Positions 7,554 through 15,325 of a stretch of DNA of 15,763 bases are shown in pieces. Below the pieces are notes generated by a model. The model ran no database searches. It was not told the DNA's origin and saw only the letters and a program-made list of their open reading frames with translations. Location of the stretch: the NCBI GenBank assembly GCA_947054185.1, contig CAMRVW010000033.1, positions 1 to 15,763 of the forward strand, read 5' to 3'. Position numbers and translations under genes: made by a program. Every line of letters starts with the position of its first letter. Within the stretch, counting starts at the first letter, position 1. The stretch comes from an uncultured Rikenellaceae bacterium (GTDB taxonomy: Bacteria; Bacteroidota; Bacteroidia; Bacteroidales; Rikenellaceae).

Positions 7554-7580
7554 TATAAATGGCGGCACTGTCTCTTTTAT

Positions 7581-7670
7581 GATTTACGGGCACTGCCTCC
7601 GGAGGCAGTGCCCGTAAATCAACGTCAGTTGCAGCAAACCATAACCGATGCAGCTCCCGCAACGACAGCA
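7581..7670 (-). repeat. Intergenic repeat copy B, 3' of tamB, with perfect 40-bp palindrome
   Basis: The segment 7581-7620 is a perfect palindrome without spacer: GATTTACGGGCACTGCCTCC followed by its exact reverse complement. To its right are units related to the tandem units of copies A and C, at 7624-7646 (sharing GTCAGT and GCAAACCATAA with unit 165-186) and, more weakly, 7647-7667. The palindrome arm is itself one unit plus the first bases of the GC-rich block (ACTGCCTCCGG), so this copy looks like two unit ends joined head to head, lacking the GAGGAACAAC and TAAGTACGAAA parts. It starts 61 bp after the tamB stop. On RNA it would fold to a long hairpin but no T run follows in either direction. 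Confidence 0.75.
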
Positions 7671-7681
7671 TCTGCATCATG

Positions 7682-10600
7682 TCACCGGTTCATCCTGGCT
7701 TTTCTGAGAGCCTCTTCCGAGCGGCGTGCAGCCTCACGTTCGGCGCGACGCTCGGTCCGTACGGAGTCACGATAGGCGGCGCGTCCGAGGGAGTCGATGG
7801 CGCTCTGACGTTGGGCGCGTCGATATTTGTAATCGGCCCACTGGTTGCGGAATTTACGCACCACGTCGCCGAAGCGATTGAAGTCCTCTTTGTAATAGAC
7901 GCCCACGCCGCTCTCCTGCAGTCCCTGATTTTCATCAAAGGTGTTGATCTGGCGGGTGAATGCCTTGGTGCGTATGCCGCCCGATTTGTCGAGTATCCAT
8001 GTGAGGGAGGCATCACCCGAGAGGTTGCCCACGTCGTCGTTGAGATATGCGGTGTTGTTTTTGAAGTTGACGTTGCCCTCGGCGTCGAGGTAAAGTTTGT
8101 CTTTGAGCAGCGGTGCCGAAAAGCTCAACTCGAGCTCGTCACTGCTCATGGCATCTTTGGGACGGTAATTGAACCCGAGGTTGAACTTGTCGTTAGACAG
8201 CCAGTTTCCTATCTGGTTAGACAGAAACTCCAGTCCTGTCACGGCGGCGCTGTTGGCAAGGCCCACGTTTATGGTGCTCTCTTCCTGCGAAGATGAGTCG
8301 GCATAGAATGTGTTGGCCAAAAGCAGCCAGAACAACTGCAATGAGACGGACTCTTCGGTGTTGAGGGTGCTCGATATCAGGCTCTGGGTCTCGGGGTCGG
8401 CGTTGGGCACCACTATGCCTAACTTGACATCGGGATGGAGCAACTGACCGGTAAGGTGTATATTGCAGTCGACCTCGGCCCTGCGAGAGAACGAGGAGGC
8501 GGTGCCTCGGCCCAACAGTGGGGCCAGCGATGCTTTCACCCTGTATGTGGCGGTGATATCGAGGTCGGCGCCGAGCGGATCGCCTGTCCACTTTATGTTG
8601 GAGCCGGCGCCTATGTTGAAGTATTTGTTGATAAGGTTACGCAGGGTGAACAGATAGCCTCCCTCCTCTATCTCATAACCTCCGTACATGGTGAACTCCT
8701 TGGTCGAGGGACGGGCGTTGACCACCAGCTGACCGCTGCCCCGCACCTTTATGATGTCGCCTATGGTGGGGTCTATCACTATCTGGGCGTATGTGTTGGG
8801 GCGCACGTCTATGTTGAGCTTTATGTCGAACACCCCTTTCGAGGCCAGCTTCTTGTCGCGCTCGCGTATGAGCCGTCGCGAAAGGCTCTCTTCGGCCTTG
8901 GGCTTTACGAAGGTTATGAAGTCGGCCTCCGTCATTGTCGACTTGTCTGACAGGGGCATGTTAAAGGTCGACTGCTCTTCGGTGGCGGCGTTGACTATCA
9001 TGGACACGGCCTTGCCCCGCCCCTCCACCGTCATGTCGCCCGAGGCGAATATGCGTCCGAAGAAGAGGCCGTTGTCACGCGAGGTGGTGTTCATGCAGAG
9101 CATGTTCTTGGGGTATGTGCGTATTCGGTAATTGGCCCTCTTGAAGCGCGTGTGCGTTACCGACGCCTCTATGGGAGCCTCGGTGCCTAATTCGTCGGTG
9201 AGTGTTCCGTTTTTGAGCGACACCATGTTGTCTTTGACCATGGCGGTGCCTCTGACGCTGTAACGCACCTTGGTGAAGTCGATGGTGGTGGAGAAGTCGT
9301 GCACCTCGACGGTGCCGTTAAGGCATGGAAACCTCTCTTTGTCGGTGAGCACCAGCGACACGTCGGCCAGCCCCGAAGTGCCCGACGAGATGCCGCGAAG
9401 CATTGGCGAGAGCACGGAGAGGTCGACTCCCGGCAGGTTGATATAGGCGCGGTAACTCCTGCCTGTGGGCTGGAGGGTGCCGACAACCAGTTGCAGCGAG
9501 TCGGCGGCGGTAAGCTCATATTTGACGTCGTGGCCGCGGTCGTCGTAAACGCTGGTGAAGCACACGTCGGGATAGGCATGGTCGTTTATTTTTATCTGCC
9601 TTAAGTCTATGTCAGAGAGGAAGAAGCCCTCGTCGAGCAGCCCCAATATCTTGATGTCGCCGTCCATTATGCCGCCCAGACGATAGCCGAGGGTGTCGAC
9701 GAAAGAGCTCAGCGGCGATATGTCGAAGTGCGATATGCGCACCGAGAGGGTGTCTTCCTCACTGTGCGATATCATGCCGTGGGCCCGTATGCTCTGCCCG
9801 TCGTTGTCGACCATGAAGTTGTCTATCCTTATGCCTGTGCTGTCGATGGTGGTGGTTGAGTTGTGTATGTTCCACGTCTGCCCCGACAGGCGCACATATC
9901 CCGGCAGTATACCTATACGCATCTGGGTGCGTCCCGTCTGCGGGTCGTTGCTGAAATCGGTGCGGGAGCCTATGAAGGCGGCCGACCCGTCGGTCTTGTT
10001 TTCAAACCGGGTGTAAAAGCCCACCGAGTTGTTCTTGATGCCTCCGAAGAGCGACACGTCGGGGAAATAGAAGTTGCCGGCCACAATCTCGCCCGCCCGC
10101 ATGAACAACGATATGGAGTCGGCATCGTTGCGGCTGTCTATGTTGAGCGCCGACACCATGTTACGCCCCTTCATTATGTAATCGGAGCTTAGCGAGAGCG
10201 AGAATCTGTTGAGCGCGGGATTGAAGAGGAACGACAGCGACGTACCCTCTGCCATGGCCAGGCCGGGCATGAATATGGCAGCCACGTTATTGGCCTTTTT
10301 GACGTTCAGCCGCACCACATAATAGCTGTCTATGGCCTTGGGGTCGCTTGCCGCAGATGCCTCTGCGCGGGGGCGGGGTGCGGCGCCGCGTCCATAGGGC
10401 AGACGGTCGCTTATCACCTGCATGCCCGACTCCTGAAGGGCGGGCAGATATTTACGCACCGTGTTCTTGAGATACCCCAGTATGCTCCGATAGCTCTGCC
10501 GTCCCTGAAGCTCTATGTCGGCAAAGTCGGAGGTCAGACGCAGATATTTGCTCTCGTCGTTGTTGCGCGTGGACACCGATATGCGTCCGGCTCCTATGGT

Positions 10601-12328
10601 GTCGGAGCGGTTGACGTACACAAGGTTCTTGACCTTTATGGTGCCGTTTATGTTGTCTATGTCGTTGCCGTAACCCGAGGCCTCCATGCGGCCCGACAGA
10701 CGCGACACCGAGTCGCGTCTGTCGAGGCCCAACAATGCCAGGTCGGCACGTCGCACATCAAGCCCGAAATTGAAACGCGGCAACGGCTCCGACAGCTCTA
10801 TAAGACCGTTGAAGTCGAAGTCGAGGTTGGGATCGTCGCACCCCACATAACCCAGAAAGGCCTTGTCGCCGAGGTTGCCGTCTATTACGATGTCGTGATA
10901 GTTGTATCCCCCGGCCCGGAAACTCTCTATCATGCCTTTGGTGCGCAAGAGCATGGAGTCGCCGCCCACGCTGGTGTCTATGTCGGCGTTCATGGTCAGC
11001 CCTCTTGCTCCCTTTATGGCCAGAATGCGACCTATGTCGAGGTTGTCGGTGGCTATGTGCCCCAAAAGACGTGTCTGCCTGCCGCTCGAGCTGCCCGACA
11101 GACGGAAGTCCATGCCACCGGCGGATGTGAGCGTGGTGCCGTGGCTCTCGAAATCGGAAAACGTGCCCGTAAAGCCCGCACTGAGGTCTATCTGTCCTAT
11201 GCGTGATATGACAGGCGAATACTTCATGCGTTTGCCGGTGAAATCTTCGTAAATGTTGTATATGTCGTCCGATTGCAGGCTCAGTACGGGTATGTCTAAT
11301 GAGAAGAGAGTGTTTCTTGCATCGGGCAGCCCCTTCATCGAGAACGATGCGTCCGTTACGGTGGCACCTCCGGTCGTAAGACGCTCTATGTGCCCGCTCA
11401 TGTCGGCCACCGTGCCTTGCGCCCTGCCCGAAAACTCCACGACGGCCGTTTGCGGTATCAGACGTCCGGTAAATTTCGATATGGTCTTGAAGTCTATATG
11501 CGACCGCACTATGTCGGCCTCCATGCGCACGGTGTTGATATAGTCGGTCATGGTCCACTGCTTGAAGTGCATGGCATATCGTCGTATGTGGCCGGTGGTG
11601 CGCCCTTCGAGGTCGAAGCGGGCGTTGTCGAGCTTTATCAGCGAGGGACAAAGATAGAGCGAGTCGGCGCTTATGCGTCTGAGCTTCAGGCCGCTTTTCT
11701 CGGTCAGGGCTATGCGCTCTATGTTCATTGATATGGTGTCGCGCACAAGGGCGAAATCGTTTATCCGGGTGGTGATGTTGCAAAAGCGCATGTCTTGAAA
11801 GTTGACGCCGTAATCGACCTTGCGGGCATCGTGACGGCGAAACTCGAAGTTGAAAGAGTCGACCTCTATGCGGTCTATGGACATGCGGAAGGGCTTGGGG
11901 TTGCGCGGTTTGTTGCGGTCGACAATCTTGTCTGTCACCCGTTTGAGGTTGAGTATGCCCTCCGGGTCGTTGTTGAGCAGAAAATCGCCCCCCTCGACCT
12001 TCACAATACCGAAGGCCAGACGCTTGGTGAGCAGACGGCCTATCTTAACGTCGGCCTCTATGCGCCGTACACCCAACAGAGTGTCGCGCTCAATGGGGTC
12101 GAGCACAACGAAACCCTCGACCACCGCATGGGATGGGAACTTTATGTCGACCCTGTCGATGGTCACGGGTGTGGCCACCACCCGGGTGGCTATCTCGGAA
12201 AATTTATGTACTATGGCGTTCTGAACCACACCTATCTGCAAAAGCAACGACACAAAAAGCGGCACCGTCATGACGAAAAGCATGATTGCGGCGACCACAT
12301 CGGCCGTTATTCGCAGAAATTTTTTCAT
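7682..12328 (-). CDS. tamB: TamB-like outer-membrane biogenesis protein (DUF490 domain)
   Basis: This very large protein (1548 residues) has one N-terminal membrane anchor (about 10-36), then an AsmA-like start (VTIDRVDIKFPSHAVVEGFVV), a long beta-rich middle of repeated short strands, and a C-terminal TamB domain around 1150-1480 with GGYEIEEGGYLFTLRNLINK, GADLDITATYRVKASLAPLL and LFWLLLANTFY. TamB-type proteins bridge the periplasm and are tied to lipid transport and outer-membrane protein assembly; length and order fit Bacteroidetes members. The start at 12328 puts a short basic stretch directly before the anchor. After the domain, residues about 1490-1548 form an Arg/Ala/Glu-rich tail, probably helical, which I do not recognise. 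The gene is divergent from tsaD. Long antisense frames within it are shadows. Confidence 0.93.
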   Translation of the reverse strand: MKKFLRITADVVAAIMLFVMTVPLFVSLLLQIGVVQNAIVHKFSEIATRVVATPVTIDRVDIKFPSHAVVEGFVVLDPIERDTLLGVRRIEADVKIGRLLTKRLAFGIVKVEGGDFLLNNDPEGILNLKRVTDKIVDRNKPRNPKPFRMSIDRIEVDSFNFEFRRHDARKVDYGVNFQDMRFCNITTRINDFALVRDTISMNIERIALTEKSGLKLRRISADSLYLCPSLIKLDNARFDLEGRTTGHIRRYAMHFKQWTMTDYINTVRMEADIVRSHIDFKTISKFTGRLIPQTAVVEFSGRAQGTVADMSGHIERLTTGGATVTDASFSMKGLPDARNTLFSLDIPVLSLQSDDIYNIYEDFTGKRMKYSPVISRIGQIDLSAGFTGTFSDFESHGTTLTSAGGMDFRLSGSSSGRQTRLLGHIATDNLDIGRILAIKGARGLTMNADIDTSVGGDSMLLRTKGMIESFRAGGYNYHDIVIDGNLGDKAFLGYVGCDDPNLDFDFNGLIELSEPLPRFNFGLDVRRADLALLGLDRRDSVSRLSGRMEASGYGNDIDNINGTIKVKNLVYVNRSDTIGAGRISVSTRNNDESKYLRLTSDFADIELQGRQSYRSILGYLKNTVRKYLPALQESGMQVISDRLPYGRGAAPRPRAEASAASDPKAIDSYYVVRLNVKKANNVAAIFMPGLAMAEGTSLSFLFNPALNRFSLSLSSDYIMKGRNMVSALNIDSRNDADSISLFMRAGEIVAGNFYFPDVSLFGGIKNNSVGFYTRFENKTDGSAAFIGSRTDFSNDPQTGRTQMRIGILPGYVRLSGQTWNIHNSTTTIDSTGIRIDNFMVDNDGQSIRAHGMISHSEEDTLSVRISHFDISPLSSFVDTLGYRLGGIMDGDIKILGLLDEGFFLSDIDLRQIKINDHAYPDVCFTSVYDDRGHDVKYELTAADSLQLVVGTLQPTGRSYRAYINLPGVDLSVLSPMLRGISSGTSGLADVSLVLTDKERFPCLNGTVEVHDFSTTIDFTKVRYSVRGTAMVKDNMVSLKNGTLTDELGTEAPIEASVTHTRFKRANYRIRTYPKNMLCMNTTSRDNGLFFGRIFASGDMTVEGRGKAVSMIVNAATEEQSTFNMPLSDKSTMTEADFITFVKPKAEESLSRRLIRERDKKLASKGVFDIKLNIDVRPNTYAQIVIDPTIGDIIKVRGSGQLVVNARPSTKEFTMYGGYEIEEGGYLFTLRNLINKYFNIGAGSNIKWTGDPLGADLDITATYRVKASLAPLLGRGTASSFSRRAEVDCNIHLTGQLLHPDVKLGIVVPNADPETQSLISSTLNTEESVSLQLFWLLLANTFYADSSSQEESTINVGLANSAAVTGLEFLSNQIGNWLSNDKFNLGFNYRPKDAMSSDELELSFSAPLLKDKLYLDAEGNVNFKNNTAYLNDDVGNLSGDASLTWILDKSGGIRTKAFTRQINTFDENQGLQESGVGVYYKEDFNRFGDVVRKFRNQWADYKYRRAQRQSAIDSLGRAAYRDSVRTERRAEREAARRSEEALRKARMNR

Positions 12329-12649
12329 TCGGTTAAATTCGTTATCTTTACGCCTCGAAGAGGATTGTTTTCAGGTAAGCATGCTCTTTGGGTTCCTCGG
12401 GCTTTCGCCTTTGAAACATCGGTTCCTCCGGAGCATCGGAGGAGCGGCTTTCGAGGTGTGCAGGACTCTCCAAGAGGTTTGGAACTCTCCGGCATCACCT
12501 TACGATGCCTCGGTTTTCATACCTTGGCCACTCGTGGGTCGACAGCCCTTCGGGGAATGGCTTGAAAACAGCGTTTTATCTTGTCATATAACGGATAAAA
12601 CACCGTTTGAAGTGTGAATCCCCATGCAAAAATAATACAATTTTACACA
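12329..12649. other. Divergent tamB-tsaD spacer with several hairpins
   Basis: This 321-bp stretch has no credible gene. It contains inverted repeats: CCTCCG/CGGAGG with a 6-nt loop (12425-12442), GGCATC/GATGCC with a 7-nt loop (12491-12509), and GTTTTATC (12573-12580) with GATAAAAC (12594-12601), the last one flanked by further AAAC/GTTT pairing. It also has the 13-mer AGGAGCGGCTTTC (12440-12452) repeated at 13823-13835. TATCTTTA at 12343-12350 resembles a -7 box but has no TTG at the right distance. No promoter could be assigned to either gene with confidence. Confidence 0.5.
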
Positions 12650-13675
12650 ATGGAAATAACAATTTTGGCAATCGAATCATCTTGTGACGACACATCGTGT
12701 GCCGTTGTGCGCAACACCACTCTTTTGTCGAACGTCACCGCCTCGCAGCAGGTGCATCGATTGTGGGGCGGGGTTGTGCCAGAGCTGGCCTCGCGCGCCC
12801 ATGAACAGAACATCGTGCCGGTGGTCGACAAGGCCCTCAAAGATGCCTCGGTGACGGTCGACCGGCTCGACGCCATAGCCTTCACCCGTGGCCCGGGGCT
12901 TTTGGGCTCGCTGTTGGTGGGGGTCTCTTTTGCCAAGGGTCTGGCTCTGTCTAACAATATACCGCTGATAGAGTGCAACCATCTGTTGGGCCATATCATG
13001 GTTCACTTCATAGATGAGCCGGGCGTGGAGTCGGCCCACCCCTCTTTCCCGTTCATAACGCTGCTTGTGTCGGGCGGACACACCATGATAGTGCTGGTCA
13101 AGAGCTATTTAGAGATGGAGATATTGGGCCAGACCATAGACGATGCCGCGGGCGAGGCTTTCGACAAGTGCGCCAAGGTCATGGGCATGCCCTATCCGGG
13201 GGGGCCTGTGATAGACAATCTGGCCGAGGAGGGCGACCCCAAGGCATTCAAGTTTGCCAAGCCGTCGGTACCGGGGCTCGATTACAGCTTCAGCGGGCTT
13301 AAAACATCGTTTCTCTATTTCTTGCGCGACAAGGTGCGCGAGAATCCGTCGTTCATAGAGGAGCACAAGGCCGACCTGTGTGCCTCTCTGCGTCAGACGG
13401 TTGTCGACATACTCATGGCCAAGCTGATAAGGGCCGTCAAGGCCGAGGGGGTGACAGATGTGGCCATTGCGGGCGGTGTGTCGGCCAATGCCGGGCTGCG
13501 CCGGGCCGTCGAGCTGGAGGGCAGGAAAAGAGGCTGGAGGGTGTTCCTGCCCAAGCGCAGTTACACCACCGACAATGCCGCCATGATAGCCATACAGGGC
13601 TATTTCAAGTATCAGAGTGAGGAGTTCGCTTCGCTCGACGTGACGCCCGTGTCGAGGGTGACCGAGTTAAAGTGA
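12650..13675 (+). CDS. tsaD: tRNA t6A biosynthesis protein TsaD (Kae1/Qri7 family)
   Basis: TsaD transfers the threonylcarbamoyl group from threonylcarbamoyl-AMP (made by TsaC) to A37 of ANN-decoding tRNAs, working with TsaB and TsaE in the cytoplasm. The start at 12650 gives 341 residues and the family N-terminus ITILAIESSCDDTS; an ATG at 12614 would add 12 unusual residues. The metal ligands His111 and His115 (HLLGH) are in place, as are FTRGPGLLGSLLVG (78-91), LLVSGGHT, GEAFDK, and the C-terminal TTDNAAMIA with the Asp ligand at 308. Everything needed for activity appears intact. It is divergent from tamB. A small CGGCA/TGCCG hairpin (13687-13704) follows the stop. Confidence 0.96.
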   Translation: MEITILAIESSCDDTSCAVVRNTTLLSNVTASQQVHRLWGGVVPELASRAHEQNIVPVVDKALKDASVTVDRLDAIAFTRGPGLLGSLLVGVSFAKGLALSNNIPLIECNHLLGHIMVHFIDEPGVESAHPSFPFITLLVSGGHTMIVLVKSYLEMEILGQTIDDAAGEAFDKCAKVMGMPYPGGPVIDNLAEEGDPKAFKFAKPSVPGLDYSFSGLKTSFLYFLRDKVRENPSFIEEHKADLCASLRQTVVDILMAKLIRAVKAEGVTDVAIAGGVSANAGLRRAVELEGRKRGWRVFLPKRSYTTDNAAMIAIQGYFKYQSEEFASLDVTPVSRVTELK

Positions 13676-14006
13676 TGGGAGACTCTCGGCATAAGGTCTT
13701 GCCGGTGTCAGCTTCCCTGCGATTTGTCGGGGCGGGCTTGTCTCTTGCGGGCCTTGAAAACACGGTCGTCTCTTTATGTTTCGGGCTTCGGCAAGAGGGC
13801 TGGAATGTATCGCGGCGTTTCAAGGAGCGGCTTTCATGACGGTTTCCTCTTTAGGCTGGTGGGGACGGGCTTTGTCGGGACGGTTTTGCGATGCTTGCAT
13901 GGCTTTAGGACAGGGATTCTTTAGTGGTGATTTCTATTTGTTCACGTTTTGGTTTGTATGCTGTGGCGGCAGTGTTGCCACCGTTATCTGATATCTGTAT
14001 TATAAT
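13676..14006. other. tsaD-hydF spacer, GGCTTT-rich, no gene
   Basis: This 331-bp stretch has stops in all useful frames and only short open frames with atypical composition. It holds a hairpin just after tsaD (CGGCA 13687-13691 with TGCCG 13700-13704), many GGGCTT/GGCTTT words, the 13-mer AGGAGCGGCTTTC (13823-13835), and a GTGGC/GCCAC inverted repeat (13963-13981) 25 bp before the hydF ATG. TCTATTTG (13933-13940) matches a -7 box in 7 of 8 positions but lacks a TTG at the right distance. Whether hydF has its own promoter is open. Confidence 0.45.
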
Positions 14007-15113
14007 ATGTCGACCAAACCTCATATTGCGATAATAGGCCGTTGCAACATCGGCAAAAGCACCTTCATGAATGTCTTGGCGGGCGAGGATCTCTCTATCG
14101 TGTCGCCATCGGCCGGCACCACCACCGACCCTGTGCGTCGTGCCGTGGAGCTTAAGGGTGTGGGGGCCGTGGTGCTTGTCGACACCGGGGGCATAGACGA
14201 CGTCACACCGTTGGGCAGCGAGCGCCGACGCGCCACACTCGCTGCGATGGAGCAGTGTGACATGGGGCTGTTGGTGACGGGTGCCGAGGGCATAGGCGCC
14301 CCCGAGAGGGAGCTTATGGAGCAAGCCCGCCTGGTGGAACTGCCCATAGTGACGGTGGTCAACGTCCGTGAGAGGAGCGTGTCAGGCGCCGGCACTTTTG
14401 CCTTCGACCCCCTGCATGACCCTATAGAGGCGCTATGTGACCATATTACAAAGCATCTTGGCCGGGCGACATCTTTATCGTTGTTCGGTGACGGCATATC
14501 GGCGGGCGACCGTGTGGTGTTGGTGTGTCCCATAGACTCTCAGGCGCCCGAGGGACGGTTGATATTGCCGCAGGTGCAGGCCTTGCGCGAGCTTCTCGAC
14601 AAGAGAGCCATAGCCCATGTGGTGCAACCGTCGCAGCTGTTATCGGTGCTCGACCCCGGTGTGCGCATGGTGGTCACCGACTCACAGGCCATTGCCGGGG
14701 TGAGGAGGTTGGTGCCCGAGGGTGTGGAGCTGACAACGTTCAGCATACTGCTGGCCGGCGCCAAGGGTGACATAGCCCTTTACGAACGCGGGCTGGAGGC
14801 ATTAGACCGTCTGTCCGATGGCGACAGGGTGTTGGTCATGGAGAGCTGTCTGCATCACGTCGGCTGCGACGACATAGGTCGCGTCAAGATACCGCGCATG
14901 CTTGAGCGTTACTCGGGCCGCACTCTTCGCTTCGACTTCATAGGGGGCACACAACCCCTGCCCGACAACCTTGCAGACTATGTCTTAGCCCTCCAGTGCG
15001 GCGGATGCATGGTCAACGCACGCTCCGTAAAAGCACGGCTCAGACGTCTGGAGCGCGAGCATGTGCCTGTCACCAATTACGGCATGGCCATACGTAAGAT
15101 GAGCGGATGCTGA
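14007..15113 (+). CDS. hydF: Divergent [FeFe]-hydrogenase H-cluster maturation GTPase HydF
   Basis: HydF is the scaffold that receives the di-iron precursor from HydE/HydG and delivers it to apo-hydrogenase HydA. The N-terminal GTPase domain has a P-loop GRCNIGKS (11-18), switch I GTTTDPV (37-43) and DTGGIDD (59-65). The middle dimerisation region has VVLVCPIDSQAPEGRLILPQ, and the C-terminal domain carries the cluster ligands Cys281 (with His283), Cys331 and Cys334 in QCGGCM. Oddities: the G4 motif NKxD reads NVRE (119-122); Gln330 stands where HydF proteins usually have His; the protein (368 residues, family about 400) ends at NYGMAIRKMSGC, roughly ten residues earlier than I expect. The stop lies 1 bp before repeat copy C. 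No hydE, hydG or hydA is in view. A free-standing Era-like GTPase is unlikely given the C-terminal cluster motifs. Confidence 0.9.
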   Translation: MSTKPHIAIIGRCNIGKSTFMNVLAGEDLSIVSPSAGTTTDPVRRAVELKGVGAVVLVDTGGIDDVTPLGSERRRATLAAMEQCDMGLLVTGAEGIGAPERELMEQARLVELPIVTVVNVRERSVSGAGTFAFDPLHDPIEALCDHITKHLGRATSLSLFGDGISAGDRVVLVCPIDSQAPEGRLILPQVQALRELLDKRAIAHVVQPSQLLSVLDPGVRMVVTDSQAIAGVRRLVPEGVELTTFSILLAGAKGDIALYERGLEALDRLSDGDRVLVMESCLHHVGCDDIGRVKIPRMLERYSGRTLRFDFIGGTQPLPDNLADYVLALQCGGCMVNARSVKARLRRLEREHVPVTNYGMAIRKMSGC

Positions 15114-15114
15114 G

Positions 15115-15321
15115 ACAACGGCCGTTGTTGGTTTGCGTGTACTGCTTTTTTGCGGACACTGCCGTTTATGGTTTGCGGGCACTGCCTCCGGCGGCCCTTC
15201 CGGGGGAGGGGTCCAGACCCCGGTTTGATATTTTTGAGGAACAACTAAGGGATAAGTACGAAAATTACCCATAAAAATTACGCAGTCTGCCGACGTGCAA
15301 ATCTTTATGGGTAATTTTCGT
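15115..15321 (+). repeat. Intergenic repeat copy C, 3' of hydF
   Basis: The most complete copy in the window. In order: a 14-bp palindrome ACAACGGCCGTTGT (15115-15128); degenerate tandem units with GGTTTGCG and ACTGC cores (15129-15186); the 33-nt GC-rich block identical to copy A (15181-15213), which can itself fold through CCTCC/GGAGG; the GGGGTC/GACCCC hairpin with a 2-nt loop (15208-15221); GAGGAACAAC (15236-15245); TAAGTACGAAA (15253-15263); and a terminal hairpin with 18-bp arms (15258-15275 and 15304-15321). It has the same orientation relative to hydF as copy A has to mltG and copy B to tamB. Confidence 0.75.
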
Positions 15322-15325
15322 TTTT
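15258..15325 (+). terminator. Long perfect hairpin with T run, candidate hydF terminator
   Basis: Arm ACGAAAATTACCCATAAA (15258-15275) is the exact reverse complement of 15304-15321, with a 28-nt loop, and TTTTT (15321-15325) follows. The A+T-rich stem is unlike a classical GC-rich terminator, but the stem is long and the T run is well placed. It is also the last part of repeat copy C, so its role as terminator is inference. Confidence 0.45.

Noticed and set aside
10758..11783. Long open frame (341 codons) inside tamB in another frame
   Set aside because: Its His/Arg-rich, low-complexity product is what tamB codon use gives when read out of frame; tamB itself is well supported.
12343..12350. 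TATCTTTA as a tsaD promoter -7 box
   Set aside because: No TTG lies 19-21 bp upstream, and it is 300 bp from the start codon; support is too weak.
12270..12617. Plus-strand open frame of 115 codons between tamB and tsaD
   Set aside because: It begins inside tamB in antisense, crosses hairpins and repeat words, and resembles no family I know.
14001..14006. TATAAT directly before the hydF ATG as a -10 box
   Set aside because: It abuts the start codon and Bacteroidetes promoters do not use the sigma-70 -10 consensus of E. coli; most likely chance in an A+T-rich spot.
15258..15321. Invertible promoter like those of Bacteroides capsule loci
   Set aside because: The arms enclose only 28 bp without a promoter, far too short for known invertible segments, and no recombinase gene is nearby; a hairpin is the simpler reading.
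15236..15321. Integron attC or similar recombination site
   Set aside because: The conserved outer parts and variable hairpin are suggestive, but the attC core boxes are absent and no integrase or cassette array is present.
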